Origin: Dermatemys mawii
Taxonomy: Eukaryota > Chordata > Testudines > Dermatemydidae
Length of the DNA stretch: 64,000 bases
Assembly (NCBI GenBank): GCA_007922305.1
Contig: ML677334.1
Coordinates: 19,335,234 to 19,399,233, forward strand
Direction of reading: 5' to 3'
Shown: positions 33,666-46,577 of the stretch, one piece after another
Layout of the letters: each line of letters opens with the position of its first letter
Numbering within the stretch: the stretch's first letter is position 1
Notes under the pieces: model-generated
Told to the model about the DNA's origin: nothing
Databases searched by the model: none
The model's input: only the letters and a program-made list of their open reading frames with translations
Program-made: the position numbers and the translations under genes

Positions 33666-34882
33666 ATTCTCTCTCTAAAAGATGACATTGAGAGATATTC
33701 AGGAGTGCCTGGAAGTCCTACTGTCTTTCACCATCCAGAAAGGGATGGCTCACATTTCATTCAGCTTCTTGACATGCAAATGGGCTCAGCTCTTCAGAGT
33801 CATATTACCAGTCCCTGTTTGTGCTATTTGGAGACAGCCTCAAGAGGATGGATGAGCTTCTCCAAGAAGGAGGGCTGGCCTATCGCCACACTGAGAATTA
33901 CTGTATTATGCCTTGGGGTAGAGTGGATGCACTTTAAGATGAGGAGATTTGCACACTGTGATGTGAGTAGCTAAAAAAGACCCTGATCTAATTTGTATAT
34001 CAATTTAATGGTGGAATCCATTTTAAAGCAAAACTGATCTTCTTTTGTTCAAAGCTTACTGAAAACAGAAGTGTTCCATGTGTAAAAGCATCTGAACACA
34101 TGCATGTTCCCTTCTGCTTGTAGACAGAAAGGGCCCAGTTCTTCTCACTTGTTTTTCATACGGTCATACCCCTTGGAATCCCAGTCATGGACCAAGACCC
34201 TGCTGTGCCGGAAAGGCCACCAACCCTGTCCCAAAGAGCTTACAGTGTAAGTATAGCTGTTTTAGTTCCACTGACTGCAGTGGAGCTACTCATGATTTAC
34301 ATTGATTTGAGGAGGATTAGCCATCACCACACATTTTACAAATCAAACCTTAAAACACGTGAGATAGTTTAGCATTATTCATGTTCCAATTTTATCATTG
34401 GGTAAAACTGAAGCAAAGGGGACTGGTTCTGTAATTAACCGTAATTCTGTGGTAGTTCTGCACACAAAACAGCCACAGGTTAGAGGACAGGGAGGTTAAA
34501 TTACTTACAGGTTCTCTAACCACTGAACAATGTATGGAATCCCAAACTGTCTGACACTCATTTATCCATATTTTTCCCTTCTATGTTAAAATTCTGACTA
34601 TTGTAAGTTCTGTAATTATGTTCAGGGCTACTGCCCTCCAGTGCTGAAAAGATACACTGGGAGGTGTAGCAGAAAGCAGAGAGAGAATGAAGGAAACAAG
34701 GGATGCATCTATGTTAATACAAATTTGCACTAAACTAACCAAAGGGTTGTGTTGAGGGGATGGGATGGGATAGAATACGGGGCTGTGGTAAAGTGTACTT
34801 AGGGCAATCCTGATTAAAACCATTTCTTGTTTTCTCTGGGTGAAGTGCAGTGAAAAATTAGCGACATTTTCCTACTTCATAC
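33666..34882. other. Intron of serpin B
   Basis: No exon was recognised. An old repeat with ccagtcatggaccaagaccc and ccaaagagcttacagtgtaa lies at about 34140-34255; a related copy is at about 45296-45420. Confidence 0.4.
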
Positions 34883-35025
34883 CTTGTTAATTTTAAATTG
34901 CTTTTCCTCTGTGCAATCCTTGTTGAACTGGGATGCCCAGTTGCCTTTGAAGTAGATGGCGTTCACCAAGACTAGTCTGGTGATTGAATCAACACCACTC
35001 TGAGCCAGCAGATTCTGGATTTTAC
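34883..35025 (-). CDS. Serpin B exon 5 (strand 3A region)
   Basis: The acceptor is gccctaaag and the donor gtatga. The 143 nt reads [20 protein letters not shown], then [20 protein letters not shown] and KQFKINK, containing the conserved [12 protein letters not shown] serpin signature. It is intact. Confidence 0.93.
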
Positions 35026-35262
35026 CTTTAGGGCACATTAGAGGAAGAATAGTTTTTAGCTGATACACACCTATCTACCTAGTTGTGTTATTAATAACAG
35101 TATCCTGTACCTGCTGCACAAGACAAGAACTACATCTTAATCAGAAGGATTCAGTTCTGTTTTTCCTTCTCCTTCCGTTATTGTATCTCTCCTATGGCCA
35201 TATGCTTTTTAAGCAACTTTAGCTGTTTAGAGAGTCACTGTGGAACTCTGCAAGCTACTTAC

Positions 35263-35380
35263 CTTCAGTTTTTTCTTCTACCCAGGAATTTATGTGTTTT
35301 CTGGAATCTTCTGCAGCTCTAGAGAAGTCAAGTTGCTCTAGCTCTGCATGGTAGAATTTCTGGCAGGAGTCTACGAATGT
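35263..35380 (-). CDS. Serpin B exon 4
   Basis: The acceptor is ttgtcctag and the donor gtaagt. The 118 nt reads [20 protein letters not shown], then [19 protein letters not shown] plus one base. It includes the [11 protein letters not shown] landmark of clade-B serpins. Confidence 0.92.
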
Positions 35381-36691
35381 CTAGGACAAGCAAAGGAGGG
35401 TGTCTTAACAATGTATTTTTCTGGCGTGCTGTTGTAGATTCAAACACAGAATCTGCCTCTTCTTCCTCCCCCCCTTCAGAAAGAGTCGGTCTCAACACCA
35501 GCTTGACGTCATTTCTTTTCAAGCTGAGCGTTTTATTTTCTATTATTACATTCTTAGCCTGAGCAGCTGGCTTACTGACAGATCAACCAGACTGCAGGGG
35601 AAAGTGGTGCAATCGATTTGCTTTGGTTTGAGAGTACAAGGCTTCTTTGTAAATTGGTCTCTAGATAAAGTTTCTGTCACCCTCCCAGAGTATCTCACAC
35701 TGGATCTAGTTCAGAAGTGAAACCTCAAGGAGGTTATTTCTATATCTTTTTTCTATAGTATGTGTGGACCATAATAACGTGCTCTTCAGCCTCATGAAAC
35801 GCCTGCTGTGCAAATGTCAATAGGTCAGTAATTATGTGGTTAGATCAAAATCATGCTCTCTCTCCATTTTGTATTTTGGAGTCTTCTATTTTATGGACGA
35901 AATGCCAAAGATGCCAAGTTTAAATATTCAATCACAGTGGTTTTAACTTTAATTGAGAAGAGGAACTCTTGTTCTGAGCCAATTTATACTGGCAATCCCT
36001 TTTAGTAATAAAATTACTGCAGATTGGGGAGGGTAAGGTTGATTTTCTTACTGAAAATGTAAGTGTTTTTAGAAGCTAAAACTTGAGAGATTTTTCAGCT
36101 ATTTCTTAATTTTCTGAGATGAAAGAAGGGGGGTCAGAAAGAGTCAGGTGAAAATCAGAGGTACACTTTTTGGACACATTTTAAAAGGGAAATATATACC
36201 CTAGTACTCATTATTCTCAGCTAAGTCTTTGGAGAATTTCTACTCACTCTTCTGTTTGATTTAAAAAAGATAATTATGTGCCCATTGCTGTGTCCTTTGA
36301 ATGCACTGTACAATTTAAGGGGAGGGAAGACCCCACAAAAAGTCACACAATAATGCCTATTCCCCTCCCTGCCCACTACTTGAAGGAAATTCTTAAAATG
36401 TTAGCTCCTGGCCAGAAATGCCTGAGTGATTAATGGAATGCTGAAGAGTTTGGTTTGTTGGACTTTCCATTGACAGCAGTCCACTCCAGTTCTCAAGAGT
36501 TCAGAGCTAGGGACTGTCAAACAATTAGCTGAGCAACAATTGTTTGGATTGTACAAGTAGACTGGCTTTGGTTTGACAGGTCCTGAACTACACAGTGCCT
36601 GTAGATTAAAGCCAAAACCTTTATTTGCACTCAGAAATGGAAGTGTCGCAAATATGTTACAACACAAAAACAAACTGAACGTTTGACTTAC

Positions 36692-36829
36692 TGCAAGAAA
36701 TTCAAATGTCTTTTCCCCATAGAGCCAGTTGGCAATCCGAAGAACATAATTAGTCCCTGGTTTGTTAATTTCAGAAACAAGTGCCTGGTATCTACCATCA
36801 ATGTCGTCAGCTTTGTCCAAAGAAAGCAC
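36692..36829 (-). CDS. Serpin B exon 3
   Basis: The acceptor is actctgtag and the donor gtaagt. The 46 codons read VLSLDKADDIDGRYQALVSE, then INKPGTNYVLRIANWLYGEK and TFEFLA. The length equals the standard exon without a CD-loop insertion. Confidence 0.9.
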
Positions 36830-39438
36830 CTACAGAGTGAGACAGGAATACACTCAGCATGACCCACATGTGCTGAAACGTTTGCTTTGGGACAGGTTAG
36901 TACAATGCCTTTCAGCAGCTTAGAGATGAAAGCTGCAGCCTGAACAACCAAGGGAACCCTAAAAGGGAAAGGATTTCCCATTACACAACACATTTGGAGC
37001 TCATTGTGCAGGTGAGAAAAGAGACACTGCACAAAAAACATTTTACCCTGGGAATAAACATAGCTGTTCTGAAGAGACCCCTTTCTCCGTTATAGCTTTA
37101 GTACACAGAAAATGAACAGTTCTGGAGAGTTTAAAGGAAAACCATCAACTTGATCTCTACACAGTTTTAAAACATGAAGTTAAAGTAGCTTCATGTTTTA
37201 CACCTGTCTCTCTAGCCCCATGTCGATTTTTGTAGATTCATAGTTACAGTTTTAAAATTTGTTTCATGGTGCGAAAGAGCCTGACAAACAGGGAAAATGT
37301 CTCTATGGAAGAAAGAGTGAAACACAAAGTGCTGCCAAATGCACAAGTATTTAAACTGGGGGAAATGTCCCTTATTTTAACTGATACTTGCAACACTAGA
37401 AGGTTTAAAAAAAAAATTCAGCCAAGGTATGATTTAAGTTGACAGTATCCCTTTCAACCATCCTTTTCCCAAAGCTTCCAGCGATGTTTTGGAACTATGC
37501 CTTCAATTCAACCACTACCATAGGATGCTGCTGCCTTTGTCCCTTTGTAACAGGGCCTCCATTTTGTCTTCCATAATTAATTATTTGTTGCATCATTTCA
37601 TGTTTGCATTGTCCCATTCCCTATTCTTTTCCTTATTCTACTTTACTAAAATGAAGCACCTGATAGTACAATAGTTAGCAGAGGTTCTCTTGGGAACACA
37701 TTCAAGAACAGATCTGGCTCTTATTTGAGCTTAAATGTTAGTGGAATGAAGAAATGTTATGGATGACCTAGTGCTCCAGTGCATTAATTCTTTATGTAAC
37801 AGAAATCAAGAATGACTCTTCTAATATGAAACACTGTAGTGAAGTACGACACCCTGAAAAGCCCTTTCTAAGGGAAAACTTTAGCTCTACAGTGCTTCGT
37901 TGCATGTGGGCAGGCAAATGTCCAAAGCAACAAAAATAGCCGAAAACGTCAGAAGCTTCCCAAAAGGGCCAAACAGTCAATAGGGAAGACAGGTAGCTCA
38001 TTGAAGGAAGTGTCCCCATAGGACACAATAAGTTCAATTCACCAAATGCAGTCTGGGATAACTCTGTGGGACATTTATGGTAAGTCTCCAGACTAATTCA
38101 CTGATGTCAGGTCTCGTTGGTCAATGGCTTTAAAATCAAGCTCAGGCAATATTCTGCTTTCATTTACATAGATGTAAATCTGGCACAATTTCATTGAATT
38201 CTAATTGTTATTCCAGGTTTACACCAATGTAACAGCAGAATTTTGCTCAATGTTTATTTAAACTTAACTAGTACTAAAGCTTAAAATTGATCCTCATGTG
38301 ACACACTGATTGAGATGGTATTTAAAAAACAAAAAAATCAACCTCCCAAATGTTGGATTTGCTTAAAAGTAACAACGGCTTAAAAAATGTCATAATTTGA
38401 ATCCCATAACAATTGCAGAGCTTTTGTACTGGTTGATATTTTGAGCAAGAGATTTTACCGACACAGAAGAGGAGAATGTTCACACCCACTAGTGCATGTA
38501 ATTTTTAGCAACATCTGCTAGTATGGTAGTTAAGCATTCTAAACAAAAGACATATACATGCCAATCCTAGAAGTCATTACAGATTATAAGCAATCATTTT
38601 TAACTTCACCCTATTTTACTTTTGAAGCTGCAAGTTTAGACAAACTCTTCCCCTCTCCTAAATCCAATATTGTATAAGGCTCTAAGTGGACAGCTATAAA
38701 TCTAGTTTTGAAATGTGTAATACTCACCCCAGGACACCTTTCATGCTACACTAAAAACCCACAAGCTAAGAGAACCTAAAAGGATATGTAGCTGCAACAC
38801 AGAAGTCCTTCTTTGCGGACAGATCTCAGGGTCCCAATTCCATTCTGATCTTCTCTGACCAATTTTGCCACTATTGATCACTCTCCTTTTCAAAATCTTG
38901 TTCTTCCTTCGCATTTGTGACTCTGTCTCCTGATTCCCCTCTTTGGTCTTTGCTTGACCTTTCAGTGGGACCTCAGGGCTCCATACTAGGCACCCAACTC
39001 TTCTTCCTCAGGCCCTCTTTCTCTCTATAGGTTCTGAGTGCTCATTGGACCAGGATTTGGCATTAAGAGCTTAATGAACTAGGCCTACATTTTCAAAAGT
39101 GACTAGTGATTTTTTTTTGGTTGCCCAACATGACGCCTTAAAGAGGGGCTGATTTTCAGAAAATGCTCTTGGCTATGTTTTTAAGACATATTAGGTGATT
39201 AGTATAATCTGATATTAATCCCAGAGAATGTAATTGAAGTTCTTTTCTAACTCTAGAGGCAGCTACCCTACTCTCTTTTTTAAGGCACCTCAGCTGTATG
39301 ATGCCACCAAAATTCTACTCTCAGGCACACCTGGATGATAATGGGAGTTTTCCATAGGTACAGAACATACAATAGAGATCTGTGGTTCAGCTTCTACAGC
39401 AAAGTTGTGTTAAGTGGTTCAAGTTTATCCAGACATAC
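36830..39438. other. Intron 2 of serpin B
   Basis: A 2.6-kb intron without recognised genes. A turtle-type old repeat is suspected near 38150-38250 (aggtttacaccaatgtaaca), not certain. Confidence 0.4.
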
Positions 39439-39616
39439 CTTTGCCATCTGGGCTGCAGTGTTACCTTTTGCACCGAAAAAAAACATGGACAAAGCAGAGG
39501 AGATACTCAAAGGAGAAAAGAATAAGTTCTGTGTACTGGCATTTTCACTCAGCTTTTTGAATAGGTTGAAGGCAAAGGTAGTGTTTGCTTTATTGAGGTT
39601 ATCCATGGTTCAGAAC
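39439..39616 (-). CDS. Serpin B exon 2 (start codon)
   Basis: The minus-strand acceptor is atcttgtag, ATG is at 39606 and the donor is gtatgt. The 56 codons start [20 protein letters not shown] and end GNTAAQMAK, with the conserved [20 protein letters not shown]. This exon is fully intact. Confidence 0.92.
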
Positions 39617-40845
39617 CTACAAGATAAAACACAAAGGAAAAATCATATAAGAGACAGATTTAAAATGTAGCGAGTATTTAACGTGCCAGATTCTCACCTG
39701 GTATAAAGCACCATAACTACACCGGTTTTATACCACCTCAGGATTTAGCACAGCATCAAATAAGTTTAAGGACCACGTGTTCTCTTTCTCTCTCAGTCTC
39801 AATATCCAAGCTTATATAAGAGCCTTGAAATAACAAGTGAGACAAACTCAGACAAATTGCAAAGTTTGCCAATTCTTTAAGATTCGTTTTGATTTTCAAT
39901 AGCATTAAGCACTATTTTTCAGGAATTCAGTACCTATCTAGGAGACTGTCTAGTCACATGATTACATTTTATATGTATGTTTTCTATTTCATATTTGAAT
40001 TGAATATAGTTTATAATGTTTCATATATGTTTTATATTTAATGGTCATTACTGGAGGCATATTGTTTAAGTCACAATTGTGCAATACTTAATGCCTCAAA
40101 TTTACTTTAATCCAACTTGTGGTACATAATCCTTTGAATTTATATTAGCTTCTCAGGTGTAAAATAGTCACTGTATGTACTTTATGATCTGGATTGTTAA
40201 CTTTCTTTGTCAATCAAACTGATTTTGGGCGTAAAGTTCTATAAACATCTGCCTTATTCACTCAGTGGTAAATCCACATATTAATTCCTGCTGTTTTCTA
40301 AGATAGAAGACAAACACTATCTCAAAGAAGAGCTATGGAGAATGGATCTTGTGACTACAAACACCCCGCAACTTATGAAATCGTTCACTTCTGGAAAGCC
40401 TTGCATAACTTCAATTTTGTGTAAGTCGCTAACCTATAGCCATACAGTATACAAAAATTTCCACAACTCGAAAATCCTATTTCTGGCTTATGGAACTTTT
40501 TCCCTAATTGCACTTTTGCATAAGTCAGGTCTTGCATAACTCAGGGAGTGTCTGCATGTTCTAGAACGGTGGAGTGCCACTTCTGCAGACATAAGGAGAT
40601 TGAAGCAAAATGGGAAGAGGAGATTTGCAAAAAAAAATGGAGATGAACTATCGAATTTGCAGATGAACTGCTGAGCTCCAGTTTATCTACAAATTTGATA
40701 CCATCAGGTCTGGACTCAATATTGACTGTGAATGGCTCACCAATTACAAAAGCAGTTTCTCCTCTCTGGGTGTTCACACCTCCAGATCAGCTGCTGGAAG
40801 TGAGCTTCACCCTCCTACCCCCATTGAATTTACCTTGCTTTCTTA

Positions 40846-40973
40846 CCTGCTTATTTATACCTGCCCCTGGAGATTTTCACAACATTCATCTGATGAAGTG
40901 GGTCTTAGCCCACGAAAGCTTATGATACCTAAGATCTGTTAGTCTATAAGGTGCTACAAGACTCTTTAGCGCT
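40846..40973 (-). mobile_element. Turtle SINE-type element, reverse orientation
   Basis: The plus strand reads ttatacctgcccctggagat, catctgatgaagtgggtctt, agcccacgaaagcttatg and tctgttagtctataaggtgc. This is the reverse complement of the SINE body and shares its tail with the element at 23776-23921. Confidence 0.82.
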
Positions 40974-41054
40974 TATACATGTTTTAGAGAGTTTTAATTC
41001 CTGCAGAGTTGTTTTTGCTCCCCACGCCCCTCAGAAACCCTGACCCAGCCAACC

Positions 41055-41640
41055 TCCCTGCTCCTTGTCCCGCAGCTTGCGGTGGTTCCCAGCCCACCGT
41101 GGGGTCCCAGGTCGGTTCCCGGCTCTCAGCCCCCAGCGCAGGAGCTGCCACCGCAAGAGACACAAAACTCGCCCGACGCCAACGGGACCCCCCGGGCCGC
41201 TTCAACCAACCGCGGGGCCGACGCCCAGGGCGGGCTCCGGCTCCCCGCGTCTCCTCCCCGCCCGCCGGAACCGACCCACCCTGCGCCCCAGGCGGGAAAC
41301 TAAACCCAAGTGGCGACCCGGCCCCGGGGTTTGTCCCGCGCCCGAGGCAGGAGCGCAGCAGGACCCGCCCCACGCGCAGGTGACCCCGGGGGCGGTGCTG
41401 CTCGTACCGGGGCGGGATCGGGGGTCGCCGCTGGGCGCAGGTCGCTGAAGTGGCTCCAGCGGCCTCGGGCTCGTGTTAGCTCCGCTCAGCCCCAGGATCC
41501 CGCTTTTCCCTGGAAGCGCCGGGAGCCACCCACTGGGCGGTTCACCCCTTGGCCTCCGCCCGGCTCTCATTCCCTGCACCGGCGGGGTTGAGTTGTTCAG
41601 GGGCGGGGGTCATGTTTCAGACGCTGCTCCCCGCAGGTTC
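41055..41640 (-). promoter_or_regulatory. CpG island, candidate promoter/exon 1 of serpin B
   Basis: About 590 bp is GC-rich with dense CpG, unlike the AT-rich surroundings. It lies 1.45 kb upstream of serpin B exon 2 on the minus strand. Clade-B serpins start with a non-coding exon 1, so a promoter here is plausible. The many long overlapping open frames on both strands are GC artefacts. I could not fix a transcription start or exon 1 donor. Confidence 0.5.
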
Positions 41641-42865
41641 ATAGAGGCAAGTTCCTAAGGCCCTGTCTAGATGAGGAAAAGGAGACGTGTTTGCCAAGCG
41701 TGTTAGCGAACATGTCAAATGACATGATTTTAAACACCGTTGCGCTGTAACCTGAGGTAGACAAGCCAATGGGCTTTTTAAAAGCCTTAGCTGGGTGTAA
41801 TCATTGCTTAATTTGCTTAGCAGTTCATAGCCCTGGCACCTTTGGGCTTGCTGCAGCCGTTACATATGTAAAAAATTGCTTAGGCCCTGGCACCTCTTTC
41901 ATTGCAAAAATTAAGTACTAGGCATAATTGACCTTAGTGAAGTGAGTATCATTTTGGAATGGTAACAATGAAAACACACTGTAACTATTAAGAGGGCTTA
42001 GAATAAAATATCCTAACAAAACAAAACTGTAAACCCTTCCCCCCCACAACACTATCTGTCATCAGCTAAATCACCAATTTTATTTGTAGAACCATAATCT
42101 CATTGGGTTTTTTTTATTGCTTTAAATGCAAGTCATATACTAGCATTATGGAGTAAAATATCAGCTGAGAGCACATTGGAACTTGTGCAAAGAACAGGAA
42201 TATCATTATTAAACTACATTCTTGAACTGAAAACCTATTTTGCTACTTTATTAGTGACACAGGTGTCTAGGAATGGGTGCAAATTACAACCAGTAATTAC
42301 ATTAACAACACTGATTACTGTTGATTGAATGCTGCAGATTTTAGCTCATATGTCCATAAACATTGTAGTCATATGGGAGGCACACTGGTGAAAAGATTTC
42401 GTATCAGTTGGGCTCATCAGACCTGTTAGACAATCTAATTTACAAATATTTTCAAAAGATCAGGCACAAGAACAAATACTAGTATGAGCAACAGGACACA
42501 CCTATGTAGCTTTCTAAAACAGCAGCAGGTGATGAAATGGACAAATTTGACAAGCTCACTGGCTGGGGAGGCTAAGCCAGTTACTGACTGTATGCCAACA
42601 TTGTCAGAATGTTGAATACCTCATCCAGAGTCTTTCCTCTGACATCAGTAAAAACTGAAATTGGCCCTTAGGGAGGTAGGATGTCAGTGTGTGTCTCTAA
42701 GGCACAATTACTTCTGAGGCTACCCTTGATGGAGGCAGCTTATGCTCAGGGCTGTAACTAAAAGTACAAACTAGAGCTATGCTTTGAATTTCAGGCTTCA
42801 ATTTGTATTTCTCAGTTGCATGGTGAACAAATGATGTTGTTTCGTAGCATAAAGTAACACATTCG
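41641..42865. other. Intergenic DNA between serpin C (3' end) and the CpG island
   Basis: No exon was recognised. A possible MITE edge ggccctgtctagatgagg with a later ggtagacaagcc (41659-41767) hints at an hAT-type fragment, not provable here. Confidence 0.35.
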
Positions 42866-43265
42866 AGGGGGAGCAGAGTCTGCCTAAGAAGAAGATGCTC
42901 TTCGTTTTGTTGTGCCTGATGAAGAAGAGGAAAGGGTGATCTGTCTTAAACCTTACAGGTTTATAGATGTTCTCACTACTACTCTACTGCACTTGTAGCT
43001 GTAGCCTCAGTGCCCTCTTCATTGATCTCAACAAAGGACTTATGAAAAATGTGTGACAAAAACAGATCATTATTCTCAGACATCTCTGTGAAGTCAACTT
43101 GACTCTGACTGAAGGCATCTCACACCCCATGCTGCTCCACGTGGACTTTAGGTTATAATGCCCTTCCAGCTTGATCCTGGGCAGAAACAACTCCATGTCA
43201 GTCGTAGTCATCATTTCTGCACTGGTCCACTGGGATAATTTCTCATAGGTCAATTCCCTCTCTAG
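42866..43265 (-). pseudogene. Serpin C last exon, frameshift and stops
   Basis: The acceptor is cactgtag. It begins LERELTYEKLSQWTSAEMMT, then LFLPRIKLEGHYNLKST. A one-base loss follows SSMG. The shifted frame gives [40 protein letters not shown] and then tandem stops. [15 protein letters not shown] and GRLCSP follow in other frames. Confidence 0.9.
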
Positions 43266-44249
43266 CTACAGTGAGTTAAGAAAGAGAGGGAATTGCACAA
43301 TTAAAGAGCAAAAAGGAAATCATGAGTAAATGGAAAAAGCTTATCATAAAGCATGAAACACATACATAGCTACAACCCATGGATATTGCCATCATTATAG
43401 GATGTGCTACATGCAAATAGAATCTTGCAGGATTAAACTCTAAGTGATGTACGCTCCGGTTTATCTAATGGGAGGTGACCTTACATGCAGGATTGGGTCC
43501 TTAGAGCAGTTCCTTGTTTTTTCTATTGAAACATACATGGGAATGTTCCCCTCTTATGTACATATAGAGCTCCTGTTAATGTCAATAGAACATCTACAAA
43601 TGCATGCAAGGAAGATTTGATGCTTTGAGGGATTTGGTGTAATTACTGACGGATTATATAAGGGAAGCAAGTTAGGGGAATTAGATGGTGAGAGATGGAG
43701 GCCTCTGTTTCTCTTAAAAAGCAGCAGACCTTGTCTAACAAGCCATCCTTAGTTCAGCAGCTAGGGATTTGCTGTTGAGGAACGACAGCTGGTTCACCTA
43801 CAAGAAATGCTGGCACAGAAACTTTTGAGATATCTTCAGGGAGAACATCCACCCCAATCCCTGACCCACTCCCAAAATGATGAGAGGAAAGAGGCTTGTC
43901 CTTGGAGCTGTCCAAGGGGTAGAACACCTCAGGCAGCTCCCCCGCTGGTCTAATGAACCAAGGAAGATTCATTAGAATTCATCTGCTGGTTTAGAGTGGG
44001 AAAATACAGAAATTGTCTCCCCCTGCCCCACATCTTTCCAGCATAACATGCACTTGGCCATTCTCCTACCTTCTCACAAGCACTTTCCAAATCTTCTCTG
44101 TACTCAATATATTGTCACATACCCCAATCCCACCTTAACTTCCACATCATGCTTTCCCTATTGATGTCAACAATCATACCCTTCACAACTGCACATATTC
44201 TTGTAGGATATGTCTGTAGCTATCCAGTCTCTGAGGTCAGAGTTCAGGT

Positions 44250-44550
44250 CAGGGGTAGGCAACCTATGGCATGTGTGCCAAAGGTGGTAGATGAGCTGAT
44301 TTTTAGTGGCACTGACGGCCCAGGTTCTGGCCACCAATCTGGGGACTCGGCATTTTAATTTAATTTTAAATGAAGCTTCTTAACATTTTAAAAACCTTAT
44401 TTACTTTACATACAACAATAGTTTAGTTATATATTATAGACTTACAGAAAGAGATCTTCTAAAAACATTACAATGTATTACTGGCATGCAAAACCTTGAA
44501 TTAGAGTGAAAAAAATGAAGACTCAGCACACCACTTCTGGCTGACCCCTG
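44250..44550. mobile_element. Non-autonomous hAT-type element, 301 bp, perfect target duplication
   Basis: The ends caggggtaggcaacc and ggctgacccctg are inverted repeats. The octamer gttcaggt lies immediately on both sides (44242-44249 and 44551-44558). The interior is AT-rich and non-coding. A 3' half copy in reverse orientation occurs at about 60410-60520. Confidence 0.9.
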
Positions 44551-44558
44551 GTTCAGGT

Positions 44559-45480
44559 TTTGCATTGCAATGTGAGTTAGAGGAACTGTGTGTGCGCTTT
44601 GTCCATCTGTACATGTGTGAGATGGAAGGGAGACCCTAGGGGAGGTGCAGAGTCAGTGGCGTGTTGCGTTGTTATTCCGGAGTGTGACTCAAGGTGTCTT
44701 TCCTGCCTTTGAAGTTTTGAGCGAATGTGTTTTGCACATAAGCAACCTTAATTGGTTAACTACAATGTTTTTGGAGGGGAGGTAATATAGATGAAGGCTG
44801 AAAACAACCAACCAATAGCATGATTCATACTAGTGCCTCTGCTGAACTTTCCTATTCCCAGAAGAGTGGATTTGTTTCTCTGATATTTTTGTTCTAAAGA
44901 ATATCATCTTCCTTTTCTTTGGCCTCTGACGAGAAGTTCTTGTCACCTGCAAACAGCCTCCAGTTCCTGTAGTTTTCTTAAAATTAAGCACCTGCAAGCA
45001 GAGTTTGAAAAGATAGTAAATATATTTGAAGCTCTCTAAGACAAATGTACACATACATTGATTTCTAGTGGCCTAATTGTCAAAACCTCACATTTATTAT
45101 AATTAGTCAGCAAAGATGGTTGCTATTTAGCCTCCTAAGGACGCTATATGATTTTCAGTGACAATTTGAATGTAACTGAGACCCAGGTCAGAACCACACA
45201 GCTGGCTTAATAACAGATCATCATTATGAATCAGATGGAAATTAAGTTAGGCATATGGTCAGACCATGTGAAATTCATGATGGCTTCCACCATTTATTAT
45301 TACACTCCATTTATTATTGGGCATCATTGATGTGCTAGATGCTGTACAATATATAAAGGCACAGTGGTGACCCAAGGGTTTACAGCCTACAGTATATTAA
45401 AAAGACAATGCAGTTCAGTTGCATAATATACCGAAAGGCCACATAAAGCTGTAATCACAGAGTCATCAAATGGTAATGAT
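44559..45480. other. Intron of serpin C
   Basis: No exon was recognised. The missing serpin exon (PVQMMF block) would be expected between 43265 and 46578 but I could not find it. An old MIR-like repeat is suspected at 45296-45420. Confidence 0.4.
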
Positions 45481-46345
45481 CAGATAAATTTATGGTCAAA
45501 GCATAGGCTGATTAATTTTGTCCCATATCAGCACCTTTTCTTAAACCCGGCAAGTACTTGTACTCTGTTTCCTAAGAACTGAAATCTAAACTAAACTTAT
45601 GATGAAAACATGCAGTGCCTACTTTACTGCATGACCTGGATGTTATAATTTAATCTGCCCTGTTGTGCGGGGTTTAACTATTTCAGAAGAAGTTTCAAAT
45701 AAATCTAAATATGTCTAATACCAATATTTACATTACCTCAGATTCTTGTGAGAGACAAGAAATCACTTGCCTCGTCGGCTGGATTCTGGGTCTGTTTCTT
45801 AAGCAATAAACATATTTAGAAATATAAAACAGCTGTGCTTCCTTCTGGCTTACATCCTCCACTCTTACCATCCAATATATTTCATCACCTATATTTACCC
45901 CTCTTCCTCCACACCAGTTTTCAGAACTTTCTGTTGTGAAGTTTGTCAAGATTGTTCACATACTGTGTATTTGTTTGGCAATAAAGTTTAGAAATAAAAT
46001 CAGATTGCAGCTTATTTTCCTTCTAGCCTACATTCTACACCCTGAGCACCTATCCTGCTTAGATGGGCACCTCTCTGCACCTTTAGGTGCCTAAATACCT
46101 TTGCTAATCTGGTCTTCAGGCCTTGGACTCTTCAGGTTCCATGGCTGTCAACAGGGTTTATTATGGAGTATATAAACAAATGGATGCTTTTGTTATGAGA
46201 AGATTAACAAGAGAATGACAGGATAAAAATCTTTTTCTTCCCCATCAGGGGAACAACAATTAAATGTTTGGCCCACTTATTTGCTGTGTTGTACCATCTC
46301 ACAGCAAGAACTATCACCTGCAGAGATTTATCCTTACTCATCTAA
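45480..46345 (-). repeat. Intronic duplicate, inverted partner of 58340-59345
   Basis: On the minus strand two blocks occur in the order X (46345-46080, with ttgttgttcccctgatgggg) then Y (about 46060-45540, with aacagaaagttctgaaaact). Both match 58340-59345 on the plus strand, but there the order is Y then X. Confidence 0.75.
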
Positions 46346-46577
46346 TTTAAGATTGTAAGGAACAGATTTTCTATTCCTCTGTTGGGTGCACAGAGGGCAG
46401 TGTTTGAATTGCAGATACAGCAGGGGAATGCTTGTGACTTAATTAAAATAGCTCTGACACCATGAGGATTTAGAGACTGGCAGGCTTTTGAAAATGGAGG
46501 GACAGAGGTTTCTTTCCAGCTTCTCTCTCTGTTCTGGCTCATTAGCATATATAACATTTCATGGCCTAGTCACATAC

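Larger units (their letters stand above)
23922..39616 (-). pseudogene. Clade-B serpin gene B, six coding exons, frameshifted and truncated before the reactive loop
   Basis: Minus-strand exons are 39439-39616, 36692-36829, 35263-35380, 34883-35025, 24973-25139 and 23922-24113. Sizes of 168 (coding), 138, 118 and 143 nt and all phases match the seven-exon clade-B layout (SERPINB1/B6 type, no CD-loop exon). Exon 6 is 167 nt instead of 168 and shifts frame near its middle. The last exon ends at VDLSGMSA, where a SINE-type element replaces the rest, including the hinge, reactive loop and the C-terminal strands. The gene therefore cannot make an inhibitory serpin. The 9.7-kb intron between 24.97-25.14 and 34.88 kb carries two solo LTRs, a SINE, an hAT element and CR1. 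A CpG-rich island lies 1.5 kb upstream of exon 2. Confidence 0.82.

Noticed and set aside
40984..41591. Several overlapping open frames of 90-130 codons on both strands
   Set aside because: They coincide with the CpG island, overlap each other in many frames, and resemble no protein; GC content removes stop codons.
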